This document shows positions 17,557 through 26,470 of a stretch of DNA of 64,000 nucleotides, piece after piece. The stretch spans positions 248,001 through 312,000 of the forward strand of contig NZ_JBGUAW010000003.1 in NCBI RefSeq assembly GCF_041821045.1. The letters run 5' to 3'. The DNA comes from Thiohalorhabdus sp. Cl-TMA. GTDB lineage: Bacteria; Pseudomonadota; Gammaproteobacteria; Thiohalorhabdales; Thiohalorhabdaceae. Position 1 is the first letter of the stretch. Each line of letters begins with the position of its first letter. The notes beneath the pieces are model-generated. The model did not search any database. It was not told the origin of the DNA and worked only from the letters and a program-made list of their open reading frames with translations. Position numbers and translations under genes: made by a program.

Positions 17557-18672
17557 ATGATCTCGGCGCATACGGATGTGGTGGGCAGCCTCCTGCGGCC
17601 GCCCGAGCTGCTCCGGGCCCGGGAAGACCGGGATGCGGGCCGGCTGGATGCGGCGGCCTTCAAACGGCGGGAGGACGAGGCGGTGGATGCCGCCGTCCGT
17701 CTCCAGGAGGAGGCCGGCATGGCGGTGGCCACCGACGGCGAGATGCGCCGGCTGTCCTTCCAGAGCCAGATGACCGAGGCGGTGGACGGCTTCGGTACGT
17801 GGGACCTGGATGCTTTCCTGTGGGGGGATTGGCAGGGCGACGAGGCCACCGGGGACTGGTCGCGGGAGCGGCCCGCCCGTCTGGGCGTGGAGGCGCCGCT
17901 GCGCCGGCGGCGCTTCCTGTCCGTGGAGGAATTCGTCTACCTGCGGGCCCGGGTCGGCCCCGACACCGTGCCCAAGGTCACCCTGCCCAGCCCCAGCCTG
18001 TTCGCCAGCTTCTGGGATCCCGAGCGCTCCACCGCCGCCTATCCCGCCCTGGCGGCCTTCCTGGCCGACGTCACCGAGCTGCTGCGCGAGGAGGTGGCGG
18101 AGCTGGCCCGGCTCGGCGCCGAATACGTGCAGCTCGACGCGCCCCATTATCCCCTGCTGCTCGATCCCGGGACCCGGGCCTTCTACGAGGCGCGCGGGGG
18201 CGGTTGGCGGGACTGGCTGGCGCGGGGCATCGAGCTGGACAACGCGGTGATGGAGGCGGCACCGGGGATCACCTTCGGCTTCCACCTGTGCCGGGGCAAC
18301 CAGGGCAGCCGCTGGCTGGTATCGGGCGACTATGACCCCATCGCCGCCCCCATCTTCCGGGAGACCCGGGCGCAGCGGCTGCTGCTCGAGTATGACGATG
18401 AGCGCTCCGGCTCCTTCGCGCCCCTGGCCCAGGTGCCCGAGGACAAGATGGTGGTCCTGGGCCTGGTGACCACCAAGTCGCCGCGGCTGGAGACTCCGGA
18501 GGCGCTGGCGGAGCGGATCCACGCCGCCGCCGGCCATTTTCCCCTGGAGCGCCTGGCGCTGTCGCCGCAGTGCGGATTCTCCACCTCGGTGGTGGGCAAC
18601 CGGGTTACGGTGGAGGACGAGCGCCGCAAGCTGGCGACCATCCGTGAAACGGCCGATCGAGTCTGGGGGTAG
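17557..18672 (+). CDS. MetE-like cobalamin-independent methyltransferase (C-terminal domain only)
   Basis: 371 residues from ATG 17557 (AAGGAG). It is a single (beta/alpha)8 barrel of the MetE C-terminal type, starting HTDVVGSLLRP. Zinc ligands are recognisable: His and Cys in FGFHLCRGN, a glutamate in the LLEYDDER region, and Cys in LSPQCGFSTS. Related short proteins (YxjG/YxjH type) transfer methyl groups to homocysteine or act on other thiols without the N-terminal MetE half. Only two bases separate its stop from the TTG of the SelD fusion, so a role in selenium or sulfur methyl chemistry is a reasonable inference. Confidence 0.85.
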   Translation: MISAHTDVVGSLLRPPELLRAREDRDAGRLDAAAFKRREDEAVDAAVRLQEEAGMAVATDGEMRRLSFQSQMTEAVDGFGTWDLDAFLWGDWQGDEATGDWSRERPARLGVEAPLRRRRFLSVEEFVYLRARVGPDTVPKVTLPSPSLFASFWDPERSTAAYPALAAFLADVTELLREEVAELARLGAEYVQLDAPHYPLLLDPGTRAFYEARGGGWRDWLARGIELDNAVMEAAPGITFGFHLCRGNQGSRWLVSGDYDPIAAPIFRETRAQRLLLEYDDERSGSFAPLAQVPEDKMVVLGLVTTKSPRLETPEALAERIHAAAGHFPLERLALSPQCGFSTSVVGNRVTVEDERRKLATIRETADRVWG

Positions 18673-18674
18673 CC

Positions 18675-21029
18675 TTGCAAGGAACCAGCGACGTCCCCGT
18701 CCTCAAGGACCTGGTGCTGGTAGGCGGGGGGCACAGCCACATCGCCGTGCTGCGCAAATTCGGCATGAAGCCGGAGCCGGGGGTGCGCCTCACCCTCGTC
18801 GCGCGCGATGTCCACACGCCCTACTCGGGCATGCTGCCGGGATTCGTGGCCGGCCACTACGCCTACGACGACTGCCACATCGACCTTCGCCCCCTGGCCC
18901 GTTTCGCCGGGGCGCGGCTGATCCACGCCGAGGCCACCGCCCTGGACCCGGACGCCCGCCGGCTGCACTGTGCCGGTCGCCCACCGGTGGCCTACGACCT
19001 GCTCTCCCTGGACATCGGCTCGCGGCCCAATACCGGCAACGTGCCCGGTGCCGCCGAGCACGCCATCCCGGTGAAGCCCATCGATAGCTGGCTGGCGCGC
19101 TGGGAGCGGGTCAAGGCGCGGGCCCTCGCCGCCGGCGGCGCCTATCGCATCGCCGTGGTGGGCGCCGGGGCCGGCGGCGTGGAGCTGGCCCTGTCCGTGC
19201 GATTCGCTCTGCGCAGCGAGCTGGCGGCTGGCGGCGGCGAGCCGGATCTGCTGCGGGTGGACCTGGTCTCCGCCGAGGACACGGTGCTACCCGCCCACAA
19301 TCGGCGCGCCCGGGCCAAGTTCGCCCGGATCCTGCGTGAACGGGGTGTCCGCGTGCACACGGGGGTTCCCGTGGCCAGGGTCGCTCCGGGGGCGCTTCAC
19401 CTAGCGGACGGGCGGATCCTGGAAACCGACGCGCCCTTGTGGGTGACCCAGGCGGCCGCGCCGGAATGGATCGCGAACGCCGGCCTGGCCACCGACGAGG
19501 CCGGCTTCGCCGAGGTCAACCAATACCTGCAGTCCACCTCGCACCCGGAGGTGTTTGCCAGCGGCGACATCGCCAGCATGGCGGGCCATCCCCGCCCGAA
19601 ATCCGGGGTGTACGCGGTTCGCCAGGGGCCGCCCCTGGCCCGGAATCTGCGCCGGGCTTTGCTGGGCCGCCGACTCAGGCGCCACATCCCGCAGAAGCGG
19701 GCCCTGGCCATCATCAGCACCGGCGACCGCCACGCCGTGGCGGCGCGTGGCCGCTGGGCGGTGGAAGCGGACTGGCTGTGGCGGATGAAGCGCTGGATCG
19801 ACGAGCGTTTCATGGAGAAGTACCGCGACCTGCCCCAGATGGACGAGGAGGGCGAGCCCGGGGTGCGCGAGGAGCTCGCGGGCGGGCCCGAGGCCCTGAA
19901 GGAGATCGCCTCGGCGGCCATGCGCTGCGGCGGGTGCGGCGCCAAGGTGGGCAGCTCGGTGCTGTCGCGCGCCCTGGCGCGCCTGACCCCGGTGGACCGC
20001 GACGACATCCTGCTGGGCCTGGACGCACCCGACGACGCGGCGGTGGTGGAGGTTCCGGAGGGCCATGTGATGGTGCATACCGTGGACTTCTTCCGCGCCA
20101 TGGTGGACGACCCCTACGTGTTCGGGCAGATCGCCGCCAATCACAGCCTGGGCGACGTTTTCGCCATGGGCGCCGACCCGCAGTCCGCCCTGGCCCTTGC
20201 CACCGTGCCCTACGGCCGCGAGGAGAAGGTGGAGGAGCAGATCTACCAGATGATGGCGGGCGCCCTGTCCGTGTTCGAGGACAGCGGCACCGCCCTGGTG
20301 GGGGGGCACACCGGCGAGGGCGCCGAGCTGGCCTTCGGCTTCGCCGTAAACGGCCTGGTGGCGCGGGAGCGCATCCTGCGCAAGGGCGGCATGCGGCCCG
20401 GGGACGTCTTGATCCTTACCAAGCCGATCGGCACCGGCACCCTGTTCGCCGCCGACATGCGCCACCTGGCCAAGGGGCGCTGGGTGGCCGGGGCCCTGGA
20501 TACCATGGTCACCTCCAACCGGCGCGGCGCCGAGATACTGTTCGAGCACGGCGCCACCGCCTGCACGGACGTCACCGGCTTTGGCGTCCTCGGTCACCTG
20601 GTGGAGATGACCAAGCCCTCCGGGGTGGACGTCGAGGTCCGGCTGGCGGACCTGCCGGTGCTCGATGGTGCCCTGGAGACCGTCCGGGCGGGGGTGTTCA
20701 GCTCCCTGCAGCCGGAGAACGTGCGGCTTCGCCGCGCCGTGAAGAATCCGGAGGCGGCTGGGGCTGACGAGCGCTATCCGCTGCTGTTCGACCCCCAGAC
20801 CGCCGGCGGCCTGCTGGCCAGCGTTCCGGAGGAGCGCGCGCAGGACTGTCTGGCTGCCCTGCGGGGTGGCGGATATCCCGAGGCGGCGGTCCTCGGTCGG
20901 GTCCTGGAGGCGAGCGGCGCCGAGGAATCGGTGGCCGTGATTCCCGCCGGCGGCGAGTGGAAGGACGCGGGCTCCGCCCGGGAGACCGGCGGTTTCCGGC
21001 GCTGGCCCCAGGGCGTTACCACGTCTTGA
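18675..21029 (+). CDS. selD: Fusion of an FAD/NAD(P) oxidoreductase with selenide, water dikinase SelD
   Basis: 784 residues. The first ~380 are an NDH-2/sulfide-quinone-reductase-like flavoprotein (VLVGGGHSHIAVLRKFG; NAD motif VVGAGAGGVELALS). The remainder is SelD. The catalytic pair of E. coli SelD (Cys17, Lys20) is present as C421-G-A-K424, with the second cysteine of GCGCK replaced by Ala. Metal and ATP motifs follow (LDAPDDAAVV, HTVDFFRAMVDDPY, GGHTGEGAE). It makes selenophosphate, and the flavin half may reduce selenium. The start is a TTG placed two bases after the MetE-like stop. Its neighbours senB and senA need selenophosphate. Confidence 0.92.
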   Translation: MQGTSDVPVLKDLVLVGGGHSHIAVLRKFGMKPEPGVRLTLVARDVHTPYSGMLPGFVAGHYAYDDCHIDLRPLARFAGARLIHAEATALDPDARRLHCAGRPPVAYDLLSLDIGSRPNTGNVPGAAEHAIPVKPIDSWLARWERVKARALAAGGAYRIAVVGAGAGGVELALSVRFALRSELAAGGGEPDLLRVDLVSAEDTVLPAHNRRARAKFARILRERGVRVHTGVPVARVAPGALHLADGRILETDAPLWVTQAAAPEWIANAGLATDEAGFAEVNQYLQSTSHPEVFASGDIASMAGHPRPKSGVYAVRQGPPLARNLRRALLGRRLRRHIPQKRALAIISTGDRHAVAARGRWAVEADWLWRMKRWIDERFMEKYRDLPQMDEEGEPGVREELAGGPEALKEIASAAMRCGGCGAKVGSSVLSRALARLTPVDRDDILLGLDAPDDAAVVEVPEGHVMVHTVDFFRAMVDDPYVFGQIAANHSLGDVFAMGADPQSALALATVPYGREEKVEEQIYQMMAGALSVFEDSGTALVGGHTGEGAELAFGFAVNGLVARERILRKGGMRPGDVLILTKPIGTGTLFAADMRHLAKGRWVAGALDTMVTSNRRGAEILFEHGATACTDVTGFGVLGHLVEMTKPSGVDVEVRLADLPVLDGALETVRAGVFSSLQPENVRLRRAVKNPEAAGADERYPLLFDPQTAGGLLASVPEERAQDCLAALRGGGYPEAAVLGRVLEASGAEESVAVIPAGGEWKDAGSARETGGFRRWPQGVTTS

Positions 21030-21117
21030 GAGGGGGAATGCCTTCCCGGAAGTGCCTCCGCCGCGGCCGAGGGCGTTTGTTGGGCAACGGGGAAGGCCGG
21101 CGCGCTTTCGGGGCGGG

Positions 21118-22077
21118 TCAGCGAGCCGCGAGCTCGTCCATCAGGGCCCGCCAGGCCGCCGCCTCGCGCTCCGGGGAGAACAGCGGGGCGCGCATCCGGC
21201 AGTGGGTGGCCAGCGCTTCGTAGAAGTCGGGCTCGCGCTCGGCCCGGAGCAAAAGGTCCGCCAGCCCGGCGGTGTCCGCCACCGGGAAGGAGCCCGGATA
21301 GCGGACCCCGAGCAGCCCGGTGTTGCCCGGGACATCCGAGGCGAGCACCGGGACCCCGGTCACCACCGCCTCGCCCACGGCGTTGGCGCCGCCCTCCATG
21401 CGGGAGGGATGCACCAGCAGGTGGGCGCGGGACAGGGCGCGGCGGACCCGCCAATGGGCCACCTCGCCGTGCCATTGGTAGCGGGGATTGGCGGCTGCCT
21501 CTCGGCGCGCGGCCGCCGCCCAATCCTCGTCCGGGGCGAGGCCGTAGTGGTGGATCCGGAGCCGGGAGTCCGCTGGCAGGTCGCGGGCGGCCAGGGCGGG
21601 CCGGAAGGGGTCCTTTACGTCGCGCAGATGGCCCACCACCAGGGCCCGGAATTCCCGCTGTACCGGCCGGTGTCCCTGTGGTGGCGGGGTGGCTCCCTGG
21701 AGGATCACGGTGAGTCGGGCCCGAAAGCGCTCGGGGAGGTCGGCCCCCGCGGCCTCGTGGATGGCCACCAGGCGGTCGGCCAGGGCCATGGTGTGCTGGG
21801 TGACCTCGGGGTCGGTGTGCTGGAATCGGTAGAGGTCGGTTCCGGTTAGCGCCACCACCACGGGGTGGTCCGGGTGGTCCGCCCGGAACCGGGCGACGGA
21901 ATCGGCGCTGCGCCAGGCGTGCAGGGCCACCATGGCGTCGGCGGGCTCGCCGCCGTACTCCACGGCGATGTCCACCCGGTGGCCCCCGGCGCGCAGGAAG
22001 CGGGCCCAGCGCTCGGCGGTGGCGCGGTTGCCCGAGCGGGAGCCGCGGGCGGCGGGGGTGATCATGCGGATGCGCAC
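21118..22077 (-). CDS. senB: Selenosugar synthase SenB (TIGR04348-type glycosyltransferase)
   Basis: 319 residues from GTG 22077, preceded by GGGAGG. The start RMITPAARGSRSGNRATAERWARFLR and the motif VALTGTDLYR are the hallmark of the TIGR04348 family. Members were shown to join selenophosphate to UDP-GlcNAc-type sugars, giving a selenosugar. A GT-B C-terminal half has HLLVHPSRMEGGANAVGEA, the nucleotide-sugar site. It is divergent from senA and convergent with the SelD fusion, which would supply selenophosphate. Confidence 0.9.
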   Translation of the reverse strand: MRIRMITPAARGSRSGNRATAERWARFLRAGGHRVDIAVEYGGEPADAMVALHAWRSADSVARFRADHPDHPVVVALTGTDLYRFQHTDPEVTQHTMALADRLVAIHEAAGADLPERFRARLTVILQGATPPPQGHRPVQREFRALVVGHLRDVKDPFRPALAARDLPADSRLRIHHYGLAPDEDWAAAARREAAANPRYQWHGEVAHWRVRRALSRAHLLVHPSRMEGGANAVGEAVVTGVPVLASDVPGNTGLLGVRYPGSFPVADTAGLADLLLRAEREPDFYEALATHCRMRAPLFSPEREAAAWRALMDELAAR

Positions 22078-22103
22078 GGGGCCTCCCGTATGACCTGCAG
22101 CCT

Positions 22104-22134
22104 TGTGGAAGCGGCTATCAGCCGCGACTTGGGA
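22104..22134. repeat. REP-like palindrome, copy 2, between senB and senA
   Basis: TTGTGGAAGCGGCT-ATC-AGCCGCGACTT has a 6-bp stem (22111-22116 / 22120-22125) with the same head and tail as the copy near 7089. It lies in the 86-base gap between the two divergent sen start codons. Confidence 0.55.
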
Positions 22135-22163
22135 ACGTGACGGGCAAGCGGAGCGGAATTGCC

Positions 22164-23501
22164 ATGACACAACCGGTACAAGCGGACACCCTGCTGGACA
22201 TGCTCGCGGACGCCCGGGCGCGCACCTTCGAGCTGGTGGAGGGGCTGGACGGTCCGCAGCTCACCGAGCCCATGCTGGCCACGGTGAACCCGCTGCTGTG
22301 GGAGATCGGCCATGTGGCCTGGTTCCATGAGTATTGGATTCTCCGCCACCTGGACGGCCTCGAGCCGCTGATCCCCGATGCCGATGCCCTCTACGATTCC
22401 TCCGCTATCCCGCACGACGACCGCTGGGGCCTGCCCCTGCCGTCCCTGGAGGATACCATCGCCTACATGACCTCGGTGCACAACGCCCTGGCTGCCCGCC
22501 TGGAGCCCTTGGGCAGCGGGCCGGCGCCGGTGTCGGACAGCTATTTCTACCAGCTCACCACCTACCACGAGGACATGCACGACGAGGCCTTCACCTATAC
22601 CCGGCAGACCCTGGGACAGCCGCGGCCGGATTTCTCCCGCACCGGTGGGGGGCTGGACCCGGATGATCCGCCGAGGGCCGGGGCGCTGCCGGGGGACGTG
22701 GAGGTGCCGGGCGGCGTCTTCTGGCTGGGGGCCGCGGAGGACGCGCCTTTCGTATTCGACAACGAGAAGTGGGCCCATCGCGTGGACCTGCGCCCTTTCC
22801 GCATCGCCCGGGCGCCGGTGACCAACGCTGATTTCGCCGCCTTCGTGGAGGACGGCGGCTACCGGGAGCCGCGCTGGTGGAGCGAGGTGGGCTGGCAATG
22901 GCTCCAGGCCCAGGGGCGGGCGCATCCGGTCTACTGGCGGGCGCAGGATACCGGCGGCTGGCTGGTGAAGGACTTCGACGGCTGGCGGCCCCTGCCGCCG
23001 CAAGCCCCCGTGGTCCACGTCAGCGCCTTCGAGGCCGAGGCCTACTGCCGCTGGGCGGGGCGGCGCCTGCCCACGGAGGCCGAGTGGGAGGCGGCTGCCG
23101 CCGGGGAGCCCGATGGCTCCGGGCGGGCGCTGGTCGAGGGCAAGCGGCGCTTCCCCTGGGGAGCGGAGCCGCCGGCTCCCCGGCGGGCGAATCTGGACGG
23201 CCGCCACCTCGGCACCCTGGATGTGGCGGACTGCGCGGCGGGAGACAGCGCCTTCGGCTGCCGACAGATGATCGGCAACGTGTGGGAGTGGACCGCCTCG
23301 CCCTTCGAGCCCTTTCCCGGCTTCACCCCCGACCCCTACAGGGACTATTCCCAGCCCTGGTTCGGCGACAACCGGGTGCTGCGCGGCGGCGCCTGGGCCA
23401 CTCGCGGCCGCCTGTTGCGCAATACCTGGCGCAATTTCTTCACCCCGGGCCGGTGCGACGTGCTGGCGGGGTTCCGCACCTGCGCCTTGGACGAGGACTG
23501 A
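22164..23501 (+). CDS. senA: Selenoneine synthase SenA (EgtB-like sulfoxide-synthase family)
   Basis: 445 residues from ATG 22164. The N-terminal DinB-like four-helix domain carries the iron histidines: H50 in GHVAWFHEYW and the pair H135/H139 in YHEDMHDEAF. The C-terminal half is a formylglycine-enzyme-like domain ending NVWEWTASPF and RVLRGGAWATR. EgtB joins gamma-Glu-Cys or Cys to hercynine; SenA joins a selenosugar to hercynine. The SenB neighbour and the SelD fusion favour SenA. EgtD, which makes hercynine, is not in the window. GTG 22137 is an alternative start. Confidence 0.88.
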   Translation: MTQPVQADTLLDMLADARARTFELVEGLDGPQLTEPMLATVNPLLWEIGHVAWFHEYWILRHLDGLEPLIPDADALYDSSAIPHDDRWGLPLPSLEDTIAYMTSVHNALAARLEPLGSGPAPVSDSYFYQLTTYHEDMHDEAFTYTRQTLGQPRPDFSRTGGGLDPDDPPRAGALPGDVEVPGGVFWLGAAEDAPFVFDNEKWAHRVDLRPFRIARAPVTNADFAAFVEDGGYREPRWWSEVGWQWLQAQGRAHPVYWRAQDTGGWLVKDFDGWRPLPPQAPVVHVSAFEAEAYCRWAGRRLPTEAEWEAAAAGEPDGSGRALVEGKRRFPWGAEPPAPRRANLDGRHLGTLDVADCAAGDSAFGCRQMIGNVWEWTASPFEPFPGFTPDPYRDYSQPWFGDNRVLRGGAWATRGRLLRNTWRNFFTPGRCDVLAGFRTCALDED

Positions 23502-23609
23502 GTATCCCGGCAGGGTCCGGCCCTTGCTCGATTGCCCATGGGCTGCGGCTAGCCCGGGATGTAGACTCCGGGAAGCGCGCCGGGTCCGCATGCCACGAAA
23601 GGGCACGCC

Positions 23610-23957
23610 ATGGAGTCCGTTCTTCCCTTCCTTCGTCCGCTGGGCTACTACCTGGGAGCGGCCCTGTTCGAGATCGGGGGGTGCTTCGCTTTCTGGGCCT
23701 GGCTCCGGCTGGACAGGAGTGCCCTGTGGCTGGTGCCCGGATTGGTGGCCCTGGCCGCATTCGCCTTTCTGCTGACCCGCATCGACGCCGATTTCGCCGG
23801 CCGTGCCTACGCCGCCTATGGAGGGGTGTATATCGCCTCTTCACTGCTCTGGCTGTGGACGGTAGAAGGGCAGACGCCCGACCGCTGGGACGGAATCGGG
23901 GCGGCGGTCTGCCTGGTGGGCGCCGGGATCATCCTGCTGGCCCCTCGGGGTACTTAG
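23610..23957 (+). CDS. YnfA/UPF0060 family small membrane protein
   Basis: 115 residues with four hydrophobic helices and the family's conserved stretches: a Glu in helix 1 ([17 protein letters not shown]), [19 protein letters not shown] and [13 protein letters not shown]0060 proteins resemble small multidrug-resistance pumps; their function is not firmly established. The family often sits beside arsenic genes, as it does here just before arsR. Confidence 0.88.
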   Translation: MESVLPFLRPLGYYLGAALFEIGGCFAFWAWLRLDRSALWLVPGLVALAAFAFLLTRIDADFAGRAYAAYGGVYIASSLLWLWTVEGQTPDRWDGIGAAVCLVGAGIILLAPRGT

Positions 23958-23989
23958 AAAGCAAGCCATGGGCAATATATATGGAAAAA

Positions 23990-24023
23990 CGGATATTGCT
24001 ATATCCGGCTATCCGGATATAAT
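23990..24023 (+). promoter_or_regulatory. ars promoter with two overlapping operator palindromes
   Basis: CGGATAT-TGCT-ATATCCG (23990-24007) and ATATCCGG-CTAT-CCGGATAT (24001-24020) are both perfect and share the middle half-site. A TATAAT -10 box (24018-24023) overlaps the second one, with TTGCTA 16 bases upstream as a -35. ArsR bound here would block RNA polymerase. Confidence 0.8.
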
Positions 24024-24049
24024 GACGACATCAAGAGAAGGAGGCGGAT

Positions 24050-24403
24050 ATGGAGTGCGAGGCGGCCCAATTCTTCCGTGCCCTGGGCGACGAGACGCGG
24101 CTGCGCTGCGTCGCGCTGCTACACGCCGAGGGGGAGCTGTGCGTGTGCGAGCTGGCCTACGCCCTGGACCTGGCGCAGCCCAAGATCTCCCGGCATCTGA
24201 GTCAGCTTCGCCATGCCGGGGTGGTGGAGTCCCACCGCCGCGGCACCTGGATGCACTACCGCCTGCACCCGGAGCTTCCGGACTGGGCGCGCGCCGTCCT
24301 GGACCAATGGGTTGCCGGCTGCGCCGGGACGTCGCCCTTCGAGGACGATCGCCGGGTTCTGCACGCCATGCCGGACCGGCCCGAAAATACCTGCTGCGCC
24401 TGA
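24050..24403 (+). CDS. arsR: ArsR arsenite-responsive repressor
   Basis: 117 residues from ATG 24050 with AAGGAGG six bases before. The winged helix contains the metal-site pair in GELCVCELAYAL (the ELCVCDL motif), which binds As(III) in alpha-3, followed by the recognition helix QPKISRHLSQLRHAGVV. A C-terminal CC pair may add a ligand. It should repress from the twin palindromes just upstream and release on arsenite. The same palindrome recurs before arsC. Confidence 0.93.
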   Translation: MECEAAQFFRALGDETRLRCVALLHAEGELCVCELAYALDLAQPKISRHLSQLRHAGVVESHRRGTWMHYRLHPELPDWARAVLDQWVAGCAGTSPFEDDRRVLHAMPDRPENTCCA

Positions 24404-24478
24404 GCGCCCCCGCGGGCTCTCCGCCAATCTGGAGGGGCCACGGCTCGCTAGCCACTTGCCTCACGGGAGGGAATGTCC

Positions 24479-24928
24479 ATGAACCGATTCCATGTACATA
24501 TCGCCGTCGATGATCTGGACAAGAATATCGCCTTCTACAATGCCCTGTTCGGCACCGAGCCCGCCGTGGTCAAGCCCGACTACGCCAAGTGGGAGCTGAC
24601 CGACCCGGCGGTGAACTTTGCCATATCGGCGCGCGGCCGCGCGGCGGGCCTCGACCACGTGGGGCTTCAGGCCGGCTCGGAGGAGGAGCGTGCCGAGATT
24701 GAGGAGCGGCTGCAGACGGCGGACATCGCCGGGGTGAAGCAGGAGGGCACCACCTGCTGCTATGCCCGCTCGGACAAGTACTGGGTTACCGACCCGCAGG
24801 GCATTGCCTGGGAAACCTTCCATACCCTCGGCGAAGCGCCCCTGTTCGGCGAAGCGGAGGTCGAATCCGGGGAGAGCGCCTGCTGTGCGCCCCGGCCGGA
24901 GGATTCTTCTTCCTCCTGCTGCGGCTGA
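24479..24928 (+). CDS. arsI: ArsI/CadI family dioxygenase-fold protein
   Basis: 149 residues. A vicinal-oxygen-chelate fold with Fe(II) ligand candidates HVHIAVDD (His), GLDHVGLQ (His) and a late Glu (ETFHTLGE). The ArsI marker TCCYARSDKYWV, a vicinal cysteine pair that binds trivalent organoarsenicals, is intact. ArsI cleaves the C-As bond of methylarsenite; CadI relatives bind cadmium. A Cys-rich tail (ACCAP...SSCCG) is an added metal-binding feature. ATG 24479 has GGAGGG at proper spacing; ATG 24473 is too close to it. Confidence 0.87.
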   Translation: MNRFHVHIAVDDLDKNIAFYNALFGTEPAVVKPDYAKWELTDPAVNFAISARGRAAGLDHVGLQAGSEEERAEIEERLQTADIAGVKQEGTTCCYARSDKYWVTDPQGIAWETFHTLGEAPLFGEAEVESGESACCAPRPEDSSSSCCG

Positions 24929-25027
24929 TCCCCCGGCACTGGCGCGCAGCGGGCAGGTGCCGGGTACCTGTACACCGGCCCGGGAGGCCAAGCGCTCCGG
25001 GCCGCTTCTCCGGATGGCTAAGCGACC

Positions 25028-26116
25028 ATGAACCAACGCGAAACCGCCCTGGAGGCCCCCGACGTCCGCGAGGGCATGGGCCTGTTCGAGCGCTACCTCT
25101 CCGTGTGGGTGGCCCTGGCCATCGTCGCCGGGGTGGCCCTGGGCCAGCTTGCCCCGGCGGTGCCGTCGGCGCTGTCGCGCTTCGAGTATGCCCAGGTCTC
25201 CATTCCGGTGGCGATCCTCATCTGGGCCATGATCTTCCCCATGATGGTGCAGATCGACTTCACCTCCATCCTGGGGGTACGCCGCCAGCCCAAAGGGCTG
25301 GCCATCACCACCGTGGTGAATTGGCTCATCAAGCCCTTCACCATGTTCGCCATCGCCTGGTTCTTCCTGATCGTCCTGTTCGCGCCGCTGATCCCGGCGG
25401 GGTTGGCGCGGGAGTACCTGGCCGGGGCTATCCTGCTCGGAGCGGCGCCCTGTACGGCCATGGTCTTCGTCTGGAGCTACCTCACCCGCGGCGATCCCGC
25501 CTACACCCTGGTGCAGGTGGCGGTGAACGATCTGATCATGCTGTTCGCCTTTGCCCCCATCGTGGTGTTCCTGCTCGGGATCTCCGACATCAGCGTGCCC
25601 TGGGAAACGGTGGCCCTGTCGGTGCTGCTCTACATCGTAATCCCGCTGGCGGCGGGCTACGCCACCCGGCTGATCCTGATCCGGCGCCGCGGGGCCGAGT
25701 GGTTCGACAACGTCTTCATGCCGCGCATCGGGGCGGTGACGCCGGTGGGCCTCATCCTCACCCTGGTGCTGCTGTTCGCCTTCCAGGGCGAGGTGATCCT
25801 GGACAACCCGCTGCACATCGTCCTGATCGCCATCCCGCTCATCGTGCAGACCTTCCTGGTCTTCCTCCTAGCCTACGGCTGGGCCTGGGGGTGGCGGGTT
25901 CCGCACAACGTGGCCGCACCAGGGGCCATGATCGGGGCCAGCAACTTCTTCGAGCTGGCGGTGGCGGCGGCCATCGCCCTGTTCGGCCTGCAGTCCGGGG
26001 CGGCCCTGGCCACCGTGGTAGGGGTGCTGGTGGAGGTGCCCTTGATGCTGGCCCTGGTGAAGATCGCCAACCGCACCCGCCACCGCTTCCAGGCGGTGGA
26101 AGGCGCGGGCGGATGA
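25028..26116 (+). CDS. acr3: ACR3-family arsenite efflux permease
   Basis: 362 residues with ten predicted membrane helices. Family marks are FPMMVQIDF (helix 2), GAAPCTAMVFVWSYL with the essential cysteine of helix 4, and IGASNFFELAVAAAIALFG (helix 9). It exports As(OH)3 from the cytoplasm using the proton gradient. It follows arsI in the ars operon, and its stop overlaps the next start (ATGA). Confidence 0.95.
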   Translation: MNQRETALEAPDVREGMGLFERYLSVWVALAIVAGVALGQLAPAVPSALSRFEYAQVSIPVAILIWAMIFPMMVQIDFTSILGVRRQPKGLAITTVVNWLIKPFTMFAIAWFFLIVLFAPLIPAGLAREYLAGAILLGAAPCTAMVFVWSYLTRGDPAYTLVQVAVNDLIMLFAFAPIVVFLLGISDISVPWETVALSVLLYIVIPLAAGYATRLILIRRRGAEWFDNVFMPRIGAVTPVGLILTLVLLFAFQGEVILDNPLHIVLIAIPLIVQTFLVFLLAYGWAWGWRVPHNVAAPGAMIGASNFFELAVAAAIALFGLQSGAALATVVGVLVEVPLMLALVKIANRTRHRFQAVEGAGG

Positions 26117-26415
26117 ATGCCCCGGAGGTGCGCCTGCACCCGAACGCCGCCCGCTGGGTGGCGGAGCGGGGCGGGACCCTCACCCTGCGGTCATCGCCGC
26201 GTAACGGCTGCTGCGGCGGCACCGCCCACCTGACGGTGGCGGAGCCGGGTCGGCCCGAGGATCCGGCGGACTGGGAGGTCCGGACCGTGGACGGCGTCAC
26301 CGTCTACCTGGATCCGGCCCTGGCCGGGCAGGCGGGCCCGTTCACCGTGCGCGCCGAGGGGCTCCTGGGCTGGCGACGGCTGTTCGTTGAGCTCTCCGCG
26401 TCGGGGGAGGCCTGA
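26113..26415 (+). CDS. Small CC-motif protein of the CC/Se (seleno)protein type
   Basis: 100 residues beginning in a four-base overlap with acr3. The N-terminal half has RGGTLTLRSSPRNGCCGGTAHL, with a vicinal cysteine pair; a beta-rich C-terminal part follows. It resembles a family that, as I recall, is named CC/Se motif, in which some members carry selenocysteine in place of a cysteine; here both are Cys codons. Placement directly after the arsenite pump suggests binding or delivery of As(III). Function is not known. Confidence 0.7.
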   Translation: MNAPEVRLHPNAARWVAERGGTLTLRSSPRNGCCGGTAHLTVAEPGRPEDPADWEVRTVDGVTVYLDPALAGQAGPFTVRAEGLLGWRRLFVELSASGEA

Positions 26416-26470
26416 TTCCCGTTGGAGGTGCCGGAAGAGGGGTGCTTCGGCGGAATTAGAGCGCCTTTTT

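Noticed and set aside
22137-22163. GTG 22137 as senA start
   Set aside because: It would add nine residues without family support and lies directly after the REP-like palindrome; ATG 22164 fits better.
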